Shown piece by piece: positions 1 to 7,390 of a stretch of DNA of 12,094 nt. The notes beneath the pieces were generated by a model. It had not been told where the DNA came from. It saw only the letters and a list, made by a program, of their open reading frames with translations, and did not search any database. Position 1 is the first letter of the stretch; every line of letters starts with the position of its first letter. The stretch comes from Euperipatoides rowelli (lineage: Eukaryota > Onychophora > Udeonychophora > Euonychophora > Peripatopsidae). The translations under genes were made by a program, and so were the position numbers. The stretch lies in assembly GCA_003024985.2 (NCBI GenBank), contig PXIH01S0030597.1, one strand, 5' to 3'.

Positions 1-446
1 GCGGAGATAGTAGAAGTTGTCTCAAGTTCGGGTTACAGTCTAGTATTTGTGCTTTGCTACGGCACAAGTGCCCTTATTAGCTGTAAACAAGCTCTAGTCG
101 CTAAATGAAGCTTACATAATAGAATAATTTGTATTAGTAATGATGTGAATGTTATTCTGTAAGTGGGCTCGGCGACAGGATTCCCGCCTTAGTAGGGGCA
201 ATCAATACTGATTATGCGCATTTGACTTCCATGTGGGTGTAGGTCTTCCATGCTAGTGTAGGGTATGCCGACCTCGGAGCCGAGTGTTCATGATGGTAGT
301 AGGTTGTGTCAAGCTAAGGTGCAATTAAGCTTATCTAATTCAATAGTTGTCTCATGATAGAATAGAGTTAATATAAGGGGGAGGGAAGCTCTATGAATAG
401 GCTATTTCCAGTCCGACGAAGCCTTACTACAGTGTAGTATCCGACA
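1..446 (+). repeat. Long terminal repeat, copy 1 (left part outside the window)
   Basis: This block aligns almost base for base with 1697-2179, with scattered substitutions and one indel. Position 1 corresponds to about 1697, so the repeat starts before the window. It ends in CA at 445-446, directly before sequence unrelated to what follows copy 2, which marks the right LTR edge. A TATAA-like box lies at 372-376, followed by a G-rich run. No primer-binding site follows it; the next sequence is the minus-strand zinc-finger pseudogene. It may therefore be a solo LTR or the 3' LTR of an element lying to the left. The repeat relationship is directly visible; the LTR identity is inferred from the gag-bearing internal region after copy 2. 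Confidence 0.8.
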
Positions 447-1287
447 CATCTAAGAAATAGCAATACTTCTAAAAACCATCCACTTCCGTTTTTCTGGAAC
501 TCTTCAAATGATTTTAATATTTTCATATCTGCTTCTTGTATGTTTTCAGTAAAAGCTTCAGTTTGTAGAGTAACACAGCAGTTGCTTAGAAAGTAACAGC
601 GTAATAGTTTCAATTTCATCCTCTTGAATATTTTTTGAAACTGTACACATGCGTTGAGGTACCATTTAATGTTTTGCTTAGAAGAAAGCTCTAAATTTAT
701 AATTTTAATGAGTCTCCATAGAATCTTTTAAAAACTTGTTTAAATTTTTCCTGTTTGCTTCTTCAGATTCAATTTTATAGCTTACTATATTTTTTTCATC
801 GCTTCTGAAAATTTACAGCCTGGTTTACAAGAGGTATTTGTATCGGTTTCTTTACATACACACTTTGTATCTTCCTCATTTGGTGAGCTCTTCCTTTTGT
901 ACATATTTGTATGGGTATATTCAACTTCTATTGATTGTGCAGTGTCTCTGTTTTTTACAAGTGTTTCTAATCATATGATTCAAATAACTTGTTTTCTGCT
1001 AAAACCTTTGTTTACCTTTTTCACAATTGAAGCTCTCTTCCTCCCTCTTGTGTAAATCTTCATGTCATTTCAGGTTACTTTTTCTTGAGAAAACTTCTCA
1101 CAATATAAACACTTAACTTATGTAACATCCTGAACTGATTTGTGTATCATTATATGTTGCCTTAGATTGTTGTTTCTGGCAAAAGATTTCTCACAGTAGT
1201 TGCATTTAAACTTTTTACTTTGGTGTTGAATTAAATTTCTGCAGTTTGAATATTCTCTTCACATATTTCGCAAATAAACATTTTGGC
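447..1287 (-). pseudogene. Broken C2H2 zinc-finger gene with NGSGW segment (Maverick/Polinton-associated type?)
   Basis: Read on the minus strand, the region encodes a row of C2H2 fingers. One is intact at 1139-1210 (FKCNYCEKSF...RQHIMIH, spacing C-X2-C-X12-H-X3-H). Before it is a damaged finger starting near 1287 (ICEIC, then LIQHQ in another frame). After it come two more damaged fingers between about 960 and 1115 (CLYCEK, then HEDLH in a shifted frame, then FNCEKG and NHMIRN). Stops and frameshifts separate the pieces. Nearer the LTR, 476-508 encodes FEEFQKNGSGW. From memory, this combination of N-terminal fingers followed by an FQ-NGSGW segment occurs in a large arthropod repeat gene family, often annotated as uncharacterised and linked to Maverick/Polinton or DNA polymerase B elements. 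That family assignment is inference. The reading frame runs into the LTR at 446/447, so the element was cut there. Function is lost. The zinc-finger call is firm. Confidence 0.65.
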
Positions 1288-1696
1288 ATTTTGTTGAATA
1301 ATGCTTGGGGAAAGTAAAAATGTACCTTTCTATTGGGGCAGGGATAATAAAGGGTTGACCAGCCGACCCCTTGTCGGCTGGTTCAAACTGGGATTTCGCA
1401 TAATTGTGCTGGCTATTTAGCCATTGTGAGAGATTAATCCCTAGTTGGCACAATTTGCCCTCTTTCAGTATTTATCTTGTCCTTTGGGGTAACCAACGTT
1501 TAGCCTACATGTAGATATGTCATATCAGTGATTTCGGATATGCATATTTGCATGTAAGTGTGGACAGGTGTTAATAATACAGGCAAAGTATTTATTTGAT
1601 AATTTCTCCCTGGGGCTAACTTCTCCAGTCTATGTTAGCCAGGACCTCAAGTGCCTTCAATTGTTGTGCTTGAGTCCTCACCCCCAAGCCGAGGCT
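1288..1696. other. Intergenic stretch, probably including the unseen 5' part of LTR copy 2
   Basis: No gene is supported here. The zinc-finger reading fades beyond about 1287. LTR copy 2 must begin somewhere upstream of 1697, because copy 1 is still homologous at the first base of the window; its true start cannot be placed without the left end of copy 1. A perfect hairpin lies at 1358-1382. ORFs of 60-70 codons here show no coding signature. Confidence 0.5.
1358..1382. repeat. Perfect 9-bp inverted repeat (hairpin)
   Basis: The arms ACCAGCCGA (1358-1366) and TCGGCTGGT (1374-1382) are exact reverse complements around a 7-base spacer. The block is GC-rich within AT-rich sequence. It lies between the zinc-finger pseudogene and LTR copy 2. 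Role unknown. Confidence 0.7.
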
Positions 1697-2179
1697 GCAA
1701 AGATAATAGAAGTTGTCTCAAGTTAGGGTTACAGTCTAGTACTTGCGCTTTGCTACGGCACAAGTGCCCTTATTAGCTGTAAACAAGGTCTAGTCACTAA
1801 ATGAAGCTTACATAATAGAATAATTTGTATTAGTAATGATGTGAATGTTATTCTGTAAGTTGGCTCAGTTAGAGACAGGACCCCGCCTTAGTAGGGACAA
1901 TCAATACTGATTTTGCGCATTTAACTTCCATGTGGGTGGAAGTCTATGCTGGCCTCGGAGGTCTATGCTGGTCTTCCATGCTAGTGTAGGGTTTTCCGAC
2001 CTTGGAGCCGAGTGTTCATGATAGTAGTAGGTTGTGTCAAGCTAAGGTGCAATTAAGCTTATAATCTAATTCAATAGTCTGTCTCGTGATAGAATAGAGT
2101 TTATATAGGGGGGAGGGATGCTCTCTGAGATAGGCTATTTCCAGTCCGACGAAGCCTTACTACAGTGTAGTATCTGACA
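1697..2179 (+). repeat. Long terminal repeat, copy 2; probable 5' LTR of the gag-bearing element
   Basis: Homologous to 1-446 in the same direction. It ends in CA at 2178-2179, followed by a candidate primer-binding site, an untranslated leader and gag, which is the order expected for a 5' LTR. Compared with copy 1 it carries an extra tandem feature: GTCTATGCTGG occurs twice, at 1942-1952 and 1961-1971, 19 bp apart. Several substitutions separate the copies, so they are not a freshly integrated pair. The left boundary given is only where homology to the visible part of copy 1 begins; the LTR extends further left by an unknown amount. Confidence 0.8.
2102..2107 (+). promoter_or_regulatory. TATA-like box in LTR copy 2
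   Basis: TATATA sits 72 bases before the LTR end and is followed by a G-rich run. The same place in copy 1 reads TATAA (372-376). The position suits an RNA polymerase II core promoter of an LTR element. Transcription start and activity are not visible from sequence. Confidence 0.4.
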
Positions 2180-2195
2180 TATGGGGATAAAATTT

Positions 2196-2213
2196 TGGTG
2201 CAGTGACCAGGAT
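2196..2213 (+). other. Candidate primer-binding site of the LTR element
   Basis: TGGTGCAGTGACCAGGAT begins with TGG, the complement of the universal tRNA CCA end, and lies 16 bases beyond the LTR terminus. From memory it resembles the complement of an animal tRNA-His 3' end (TGGTGCCGTGAC...) with a few changes. The offset is larger than in many Gypsy elements, so the primer assignment is tentative. Confidence 0.4.
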
Positions 2214-2531
2214 GTTTAAATAGTAAAAGGGCCACCTGAAGTTGACATTTTAGTCAGATTAGTTAAAATTTCAATGTTTTTGACAAGTATGATAGTCTAA
2301 ATTTATTTTAGCCTATTAGGAAATTCACTGTAGCGTCTGCGTGATATGTCTAAATTTTAACCTACATTATAAAATATTTCAACCTACATTATAAAATATT
2401 TCTTATGCCATGTTCATGAGCCTCGGATACACAAACAGTCTGTACAGTATATTTTGAATTTTAATATTTTTTGTGAAAAGTGTAATTTTGAGAATAAGAC
2501 AAACTTTATTGATTCTAAAATTCTTTTAAAT
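2214..2531 (+). other. Untranslated leader of the LTR element
   Basis: AT-rich, stop-rich sequence between the candidate primer-binding site and gag. It contains an exact 22-bp tandem duplication at 2359-2380 and 2381-2402. No gene is seen. Confidence 0.5.
2359..2402. repeat. Exact 22-bp tandem duplication
   Basis: Two adjacent identical 22-base units, each containing AACCTACATTATAAAATATT. Because there are no mismatches, this is either a recent slippage product or a family feature of the leader. Confidence 0.9.
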
Positions 2532-3791
2532 ATGTCTGAAGGAGTTAGTCTAACAGTTACTTTTAAAACTCAAGAAATCTTGTCTAGCACGATGGCGGTC
2601 GAAGACCCGGATCCAGCAAGAAGAGCGAGTGAATCTCCCAACAACTTTCTCGAAACTTTTGATCAACAAGAATTAGCAAAAAGAGATAATTTAATAAAAG
2701 AATTGAGAGAGGCGTTAGGAGAGCAGGATGGTGCGATCGCGGGCTTTAGAGAAATTATTAGTAATTTAAAAGCTGAGTTAGCCACCTCTATGCGCGAAGC
2801 TCTAATATCCGAAGGGCCGACTAAACCGTCTGACTCTAACGTAACGAACCTACCAGCACGCAGGCCCGAGCAATTTGCTCCAAATATTGCAAATAATACA
2901 ACATACATAGGGGCCCAAACCTATACGATGCATGATAATGACTGAGATGTAGGCCTACCTCACACAAGGGCATGGTATGACTCAACTCCCCCACGCCAAA
3001 TTTACGACCCTAATATTAACTCAATAAATGTTATTTGCAAAATGTCTGATAACTGGCCAGACACAGTGGATATGATGCTTTCTCCGAACTAGCCACCTTC
3101 CAGCTTTTAGAGGGTGACGTGTTTGGAATAGAACATTTTATCATAGAATTTAGGGCACTTAGGATACATTACAAATGGCCTGACACGCATGCGCGGTCCA
3201 TTTTAGAAAAACAGATAGTTGAGAAGGCAAAGCCATATACATGGCTGGTTTGGGCAGCCATAATTACCTGACAATTGAAGAACGATTGCAAGACTTTTAA
3301 AGACTACTATTCTCATTACACCTAGACAAGGAACAGTCACATAAACTAATTGATAACTGTACTCAAGGATGGGAGGAGACTACTGTGGGGTATAGGCTAT
3401 GGCTATTTGCGCTGGTGGAACCGCTAAGACCACCCCCGGGTACCCCACTAAACGAGTACAATTGCATGATTCTAGAAAAATATAAGGAAGGCCTTGTGCC
3501 AAACTTAGGAATAGAATTGATTAGGCATGGAGAGATTAGTCTGAAAGAAGCACTAGTTACATTGAGGAGCTTGAAAGAAAATTGAAAATGCATGAAGCAA
3601 AGTAAAGCCTGAGTAAACAAATGAAAGAACTTAAGGTGGAAGTAGCAGAATTAGCTAGGCTAAACAAGGAATTACTAGAGAGAGAAAAAATTATGAGACC
3701 GATAATATGTTACAATTGCAATGGGGTAGGGCATATAGGACATAGGTGCCCAAAAAAATTATCACAGGCAAATACAAGCCCTGATAGGTAA
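2532..3791 (+). pseudogene. gag: Ty3/Gypsy-type gag, decayed
   Basis: Gag forms the capsid and nucleocapsid of the retrotransposon particle. The best start is ATG 2532 or ATG 2592; the latter has a good context and reads MAVEDPDPARRAS. An acidic, partly coiled N-terminal part is followed by capsid-like sequence (DNWPDT near 3049; YDAFSELATFQ from 3071; EKAKPYTWLVWAA; RLWLFALVEPLRP near 3394). A lysine/glutamate-rich coiled coil follows, then a CCHC zinc knuckle at 3708-3749 (CYNCNGVGHIGHRC, spacing C-X2-C-X4-H-X4-C). The gene ends at TAA 3789-3791, giving roughly 420 codons, a normal gag length. It is broken: in-frame stops at 2943-2945, 3298-3300 and 3603-3605, and frame changes near 3070, 3258 and 3557. 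The knuckle proves nucleocapsid; the Gypsy assignment rests also on the integrase tail downstream. Confidence 0.8.
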
Positions 3792-4073
3792 CGTTGGGAC
3801 ACCACCGTTAAAATATAACGCCCAACACTCATAGGATCCGTGAGTGTTTGGGCGAAAAATCTCAATAAGCCAATCGGACCACTTGACTCAAAACCACTCG
3901 AGACAGAGGATACAAAAAGTCATAAAAGAGATTAAAAAGACTCGGAATAGCAAGTAGCCAATAAAACAAAAAACAAAAGAAAGACAAAAAAAATTCAAAA
4001 CGTTAACGAGACTAGTACGGTAGGCTCAGAAAAACAAAAGACTAAACTACCCGACTCGCCTACATATCCACCA
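3792..4073 (+). other. Lysine-rich remnant between gag and the integrase tail; central pol deleted
   Basis: A hairpin (3819-3854) is followed by an A-rich stretch. One frame stays open from about 3957 and reads lysine-rich text such as NKTKNKRKTKKIQ and GSEKQKTKLPDSPTYPPEF. It resembles the basic linker after nucleocapsid, but I cannot assign it. No protease DTG/DSG motif and no reverse transcriptase YxDD motif is present, and the space is about 3 kb too short for them. A deletion joining gag to the end of pol is the simplest reading. Confidence 0.5.
3819..3854. repeat. Hairpin just after the gag stop
   Basis: CGCCCAACACTCA (3819-3831) pairs with TGAGTGTTTGGGCG (3841-3854) around a 9-base loop, with one extra T in the right arm. 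It starts 27 bases after the gag stop. This could be a structure affecting gag-pol recoding or simply a GC-rich palindrome. No slippery site is obvious. Confidence 0.6.
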
Positions 4074-4214
4074 GAATTCCTTACCTTTAATTTATGGCAA
4101 ATACTGAAAGAAGCGACCTAGTGGACTGCATAATGGAAAGACTGGAGGCTGCAAAGTCAGAAGTCTTCTCCAATTTACAGGAAGCTTCGATTACTAACGC
4201 CAGGAAAAAAGATA
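4074..4214 (+). pseudogene. Integrase C-terminal fragment, left copy
   Basis: The frame reads TRIPYL, a stop, then FMANTERSDLVDC and on into IMERLEAAKSEVFSNLQEA. In Gypsy integrases a GRxPxLP-type motif follows the catalytic core and is followed by a helical, lysine-rich segment that leads to the GPY module, so the order fits. The coding text stops at the N at 4215; the matching continuation is found after 9839, not at 4216. A stop sits where the proline of GRxPxLP is expected. Integrase identity is inferred from the continuation at 9840-10045. Confidence 0.55.
4130..4214 (+). repeat. 85-bp exact direct repeat, left copy
   Basis: Identical over its whole length to 9755-9839. Immediately after it comes a single undetermined base (4215). 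The left flanks (…GACTGC versus …CAATTN) and right flanks (N versus TTGGG) differ. It encodes part of the integrase tail. See the paired copy and the finding on assembly. Confidence 0.95.
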
Positions 4215-4215
4215 N
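4215..4215. other. Single undetermined base, probable contig join
   Basis: An isolated N lies exactly at the right edge of the left 85-bp repeat. Reading frame and sequence type change across it, from integrase coding to unrelated non-coding DNA. It probably stands for a scaffold gap of unknown size rather than one ambiguous base. Confidence 0.7.
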
Positions 4216-4520
4216 TTTGAAGGTTATGAATCGCGTGTACAGATTGAAATAAACGCGTATAGATTGTTCTCATTCACTTGAACAGGGGAAAACCCGTAAT
4301 GACTGATGTCTCATGTCTGCTGACGCACGTCCTGGGAAATCTAAGACGTCCAGTGTTGCTAACTTTTGGGCGCCCACTTAACCCGGGAAAAAGATCTTAA
4401 GGCTTAGCGTACGGCCTAAGAGTTTGAATGAGATTGTGGATAACATTTTACGAATTTTTCGGGGCCCCGTATCTTTGATACGGCGGTAGCTACGCCCTTG
4501 ATAGGAGTGCCCATGTCCCC
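4216..4520. other. GC-richer structured non-coding island
   Basis: No ORF is supported. The block is less AT-rich than the following kilobases. It holds several self-complementary parts: CGGGGCCCCG (4460-4469), CGTATC/GATACG around TTT (4468-4482) and a GGCTTAGC/GGCCTAAG pair near 4401-4420. Near-repeats CGCGTGTACAGATTG and CGCGTATAGATTG lie at about 4232 and 4254. On the minus strand the GGGCGTAGCTACCGCC segment recalls ends of dispersed repeats common in invertebrate genomes. It may be a repeat terminus or an ncRNA; I do not recognise it. Confidence 0.35.
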
Positions 4521-5150
4521 ATAGCAATTAAACTAATTAGCCAATTAGAATGTAGATATGTGCTTTATTTATATTGTGTGTTGAAGCTGTGTGATTTGAA
4601 CTATTTTTTCTTCTAGCTTGTAATCAAGAGATAATGTTTAAAGTGGATTTTGTATGATGTACTCAAGAGATTAAAATAAAACTAAACTGTGAATTTCCAT
4701 GATGATGCTATAGCACGTTTTTATAAACTCTGATCTCTTTTTTATATGACTTCATATTACTAAGGGGTATAGAATTTTTTCCATGATAAAAAAATAATAT
4801 AGAATGTATTATGTAAATTAAAAACTACTTGAGATAGATTTTAAAATTATATTTGGAAGTTCCACCCTTTTGAATTTTTGATAAGAAGTAGTCGATTGGA
4901 AGTGATATACTGTTTAGAAGTCACATGACTAAAGTCGATCTTGGATTTTCTAAAATTTGTAGTTTTTGAATACTAAAATGTCAGTTTTTCACGTATCATT
5001 CTGGACCATGATTGATCAGAGATAGAAAAAAAATCAGATTATTTCTTTGCTTTGATTGTTGCATTCTTATTAACCTTTATTTACATCTGGGTATTAGGGG
5101 TTTCCCCAAAATATAAAAAAAAATGTCTATGTTTTTTGTACCTTGTTGTG
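4521..5150. other. AT-rich DNA without a recognisable gene
   Basis: Many stops in all frames and long A and T runs. The only notable point is a diverged, mostly inverted relative of the 5878 repeat near 4891-4935: GATTGGAAGTGAT on the plus strand is close to the reverse complement of ATCACTTCC-type text, and GATCTTGGATTTTC follows. Confidence 0.5.
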
Positions 5151-5200
5151 CACATCCTATGATGTTACTTCTGGTTGGTCATCTTGGAAAGACCCTGATG
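5151..5200 (+). repeat. Dispersed repeat, copy A (related to 5868-5918)
   Basis: CACATCCTATGATGTTACTT and a following GTCATCTTGGAAAG..ACCCTGATG align with 5868-5918 over about 50 bases with a few substitutions. The short ORF covering this copy is not believed to be a gene. Confidence 0.75.
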
Positions 5201-5867
5201 AATCTAAAACAGGAGAAAAAATTCCCATGATTTTCATAAATAATAATATTCCACATAATATAGCTTTAAAAGCTCAATATCCAGAAAAAAACATGAACAA
5301 GAAGTCAGTCATATTGGAAAAGACGTGGATTAAGTAAAAATTGAATGTGTTAATGTTCATATCTATATTTAGAAGAAGAAAAATAGGAAAATCCAAATCC
5401 TATGTTTCTAGCATGTATGAATCCTGAGACATCTCATTTTTAGTTTTGTGCATTTTTTTTTTTAACGATGTGTGGAGTTATCGAGAACAATAGATCATAG
5501 TTGATAATTCATATTCGAGTAAAGGGGAAAAAGTATCTGTAAAACTTAAAATGCTCCAATTTTTTAAATTTTTTTTTTAAATTTATCTATGAAACTTAAG
5601 GATTTCGATTTTCTACTCCATTTGCAGATTGGAGAGCCCCCTTCTCTCCCTCTAAAATGAGCTATTTTAGTTTTATGTGCTTAAAACTTTAACGGTAGGA
5701 GATAGGAACTTGAAAATTTTACTGGACGTGTATAAAAGTACGCGGATGTAGGCTAGTGTATGAAGTATAAATCATGTGAGCGGTACAGGATGCCCACCAT
5801 TTTGAATTTTCTCATTTTTATGAATTTTTTTAAAAAATATTTTAAGTTTTTCATGCATGTTTCTTCA
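5201..5867. other. AT-rich DNA without a gene
   Basis: Stop-rich in all frames with poly-T and poly-A runs (for example near 5452-5463 and 5559-5581). The ORFs at 5753-6071 on either strand overlap repeat arrays and show no protein family features. Confidence 0.5.
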
Positions 5868-5987
5868 CATCCTATGATGTCACTTCCGATCAGCCATCTT
5901 GGAAAAGACCCGGATGGGTTTCGAAACTTTTTCAATCCCATCATGCAACTTGAAAAGACCCGGATGGGTTTCAAAATTTTTGAAGTG
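5868..5987 (+). repeat. Dispersed repeat copy B plus a 50-bp tandem duplication
   Basis: 5868-5918 matches 5151-5200 (CACATCCTATGATGTCACTT, then GCCATCTTGGAAAAGACCC). The segment GAAAAGACCCGGATGGGTTT occurs at 5902 and again at 5952, a 50-base period, with the trailing T-rich part also duplicated with a few changes. Confidence 0.8.
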
Positions 5988-5989
5988 GG

Positions 5990-6300
5990 TGGGGAATATG
6001 TCACATCATGCATCATAATCTATCCCATCATGCATCATAATATGATGTCACAGGCCCATATTTGGGCCTAACACAAGAACGAGAACAACATGGGAATGAG
6101 AGTGGGAACGAGAACAATGTTACCCATCATGCATCATAATGTGATGTCATAATGCATCATGTGACATCATAGGCCCATATATGAGCATAAAATGAGATTG
6201 AGAGTGAGAATGAGAATGAGACGAAAGTGAGTATGTGCCATTATGCATCATAATCCTACCCATAATGTGTTGTCATATGCCCAAATTTGGGTATATACAG
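5990..6300. repeat. Palindrome-rich satellite-like array, period about 100-115 bp
   Basis: The motif ATCATGCATCATAAT recurs at about 6005, 6026 and 6125, with a variant at 6240. Each main copy is followed by a TGATGTCA-type box, a GGCCCATATTTGGGCC-type palindrome and a purine-rich GAGAATGAG run (6071-6117 and 6187-6228). Perfect inverted repeats include AGGCCCA/TGGGCCT (6052-6069), TGATGTCA/TGACATCA (6142-6149 and 6162-6169) and CCCAAATTTGGG near 6281. The copies are diverged. No coding content. Confidence 0.75.
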
Positions 6301-6814
6301 GAAGGCAGTCATCTTGTAAAATATTATTATAAAATACAGTATACTACCGCTTCTCATTTTTATTTTTTTTCTCGCTAGAGATTTTTTTTCAACTGTCATG
6401 TAATATAGACTCTGGCTTAACTTCTCATCTTTTTTAAAATGTTTGATGTTTTACAGTAGTTCTATAAATAAACACTAAGTTTCATATATGATATATAATC
6501 AGTGTATTCTGTAAAACTCATACATTTTAATTTCTGAAATGTTGTGTTTCAATGCCTTTTAAAAGATCTGACACACTGCCATAATTCTATAAATGAGTAT
6601 TGCCGCTATCTATCTCAAGTTTTTCTAAATATTAAGTACTCTTCGCTGACCCCTCTAGCTTAATAAATAGGCTACCTACCTCTTGTAATTAAACTAACAA
6701 ATTCGTATTAAATCACATTTTGTTGTTATTCTACTGTATATACTGCCTAGTGTTTGATCTTAGAACAAGCGCTGTCGTTTATTACGATAGCCGTGTGTAC
6801 CTTATTTTTGTGTT
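6301..6814. other. AT-rich DNA without a gene
   Basis: Stop-rich in every frame. Near 6306 a further GTCATCTTGTAAAA motif resembles the core of the 5151/5868 repeat. Nothing else is recognised. Confidence 0.5.
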
Positions 6815-6887
6815 GCAACTGTAGCTCTATGGTAAAGTAGTTGGCTTTAAAATATTATAGTTGCAGGTTCGAATCTCTCAAATTCCA
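6815..6887 (+). pseudogene. tRNA-derived sequence (decayed tRNA or SINE head)
   Basis: TAGCTCTATGGTA (6822-6834) matches the D-arm/A-box of standard tRNAs closely. GGTTCGAATCT (6866-6876) differs from the B-box consensus only at its last base. Spacing gives a 73-base tRNA-sized unit ending in CCA (6885-6887), followed by a T6 run (6889-6894) of the kind that ends RNA polymerase III transcripts. Stem pairing is poor: about four of seven acceptor pairs, a weak anticodon stem and mismatches in the T stem. The anticodon loop, CTTTAAA, looks like a tRNA-Lys(UUU) loop with one change. It is probably not a working tRNA. No SINE tail or second copy is seen in the window. Confidence 0.6.
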
Positions 6888-7005
6888 CTTTTTTATATGA
6901 TTTTTTTTTTCACTCAAAACTTATTCCTACAGTATATTTTTTTAGTTTGTAAAAAAATTATTAAATTAAAAATATAATATTCTACTAATAAATATTATTT
7001 TATAT

Positions 7006-7390
7006 TCCCCATAAGTTTAACATGTAAAAGTCCTATAGGATTAACTTAATTGCTGCTCTCATCGCTGCTCCCAAATTTTCCCTATGTTAATTTGAGTTTC
7101 CCATAGGATTAACATGAAAAAGTCCCAAAGGATTAACATGTAAAAAGTCCTATAGGATTAACATGTAAAAAGTCCTATAGGATTAACATCTAAAAAGTCT
7201 CATAGGATTAATATGGCTGCTCACGAAACTTTCCCATGTTAATTTGGATTTCCCATAGGATTAACATGAAAAAGTCCCAAAGGATTAGCATGTGAAAAGT
7301 CCTATAGGATTAATATGGCTGCTGCTCACGAAACTTTCCCATGTTAATTTGGATTTCCCATAGGATTAACATGGCGCTGCTCATAAAACT
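7006..7390 (+). repeat. Minisatellite with 25-bp unit and about 100-bp higher-order unit
   Basis: The core CCTATAGGATTAACATGT recurs with GGATTAA-like starts at 7038, 7106, 7130, 7155, 7180, 7205, 7258, 7282, 7307 and 7363. The run 7106-7205 has steps of 24, 25, 25 and 25 bases. A longer unit containing GGCTGCTCACGAAACTTTCC starts near 7215 and repeats near 7321. CATGTTAAT and ATTAACATG form inverted arms around the higher-order joints, and TCCTATAGGA is itself palindromic. No gaps like CRISPR spacers exist. Confidence 0.9.

Noticed and set aside
368-619. 83-codon minus-strand ORF as an intact gene
   Set aside because: It fuses LTR sequence (up to 446) to the end of the zinc-finger pseudogene. 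It is a chimera of two elements.
1259-1453. Minus-strand 64-codon ORF before the zinc fingers
   Set aside because: It overlaps the start of the finger region in a different frame and spans the hairpin at 1358-1382; no motif supports it.
2663-2908. Minus-strand ORF opposite gag
   Set aside because: Shadow of the gag frame; no independent coding evidence.
5143-6071. ORFs over the dispersed and tandem repeats
   Set aside because: They lie in repeat copies on both strands, use non-ATG or arbitrary starts and show no protein features.
6815-6887. Functional suppressor tRNA reading a stop codon
   Set aside because: One folding puts TTA in the anticodon place, but acceptor, anticodon and T stems are too poorly paired for a working tRNA.
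7006-7390. CRISPR-like array
   Set aside because: Repeats abut one another with no unique spacers of constant length, and the context is an animal genome.
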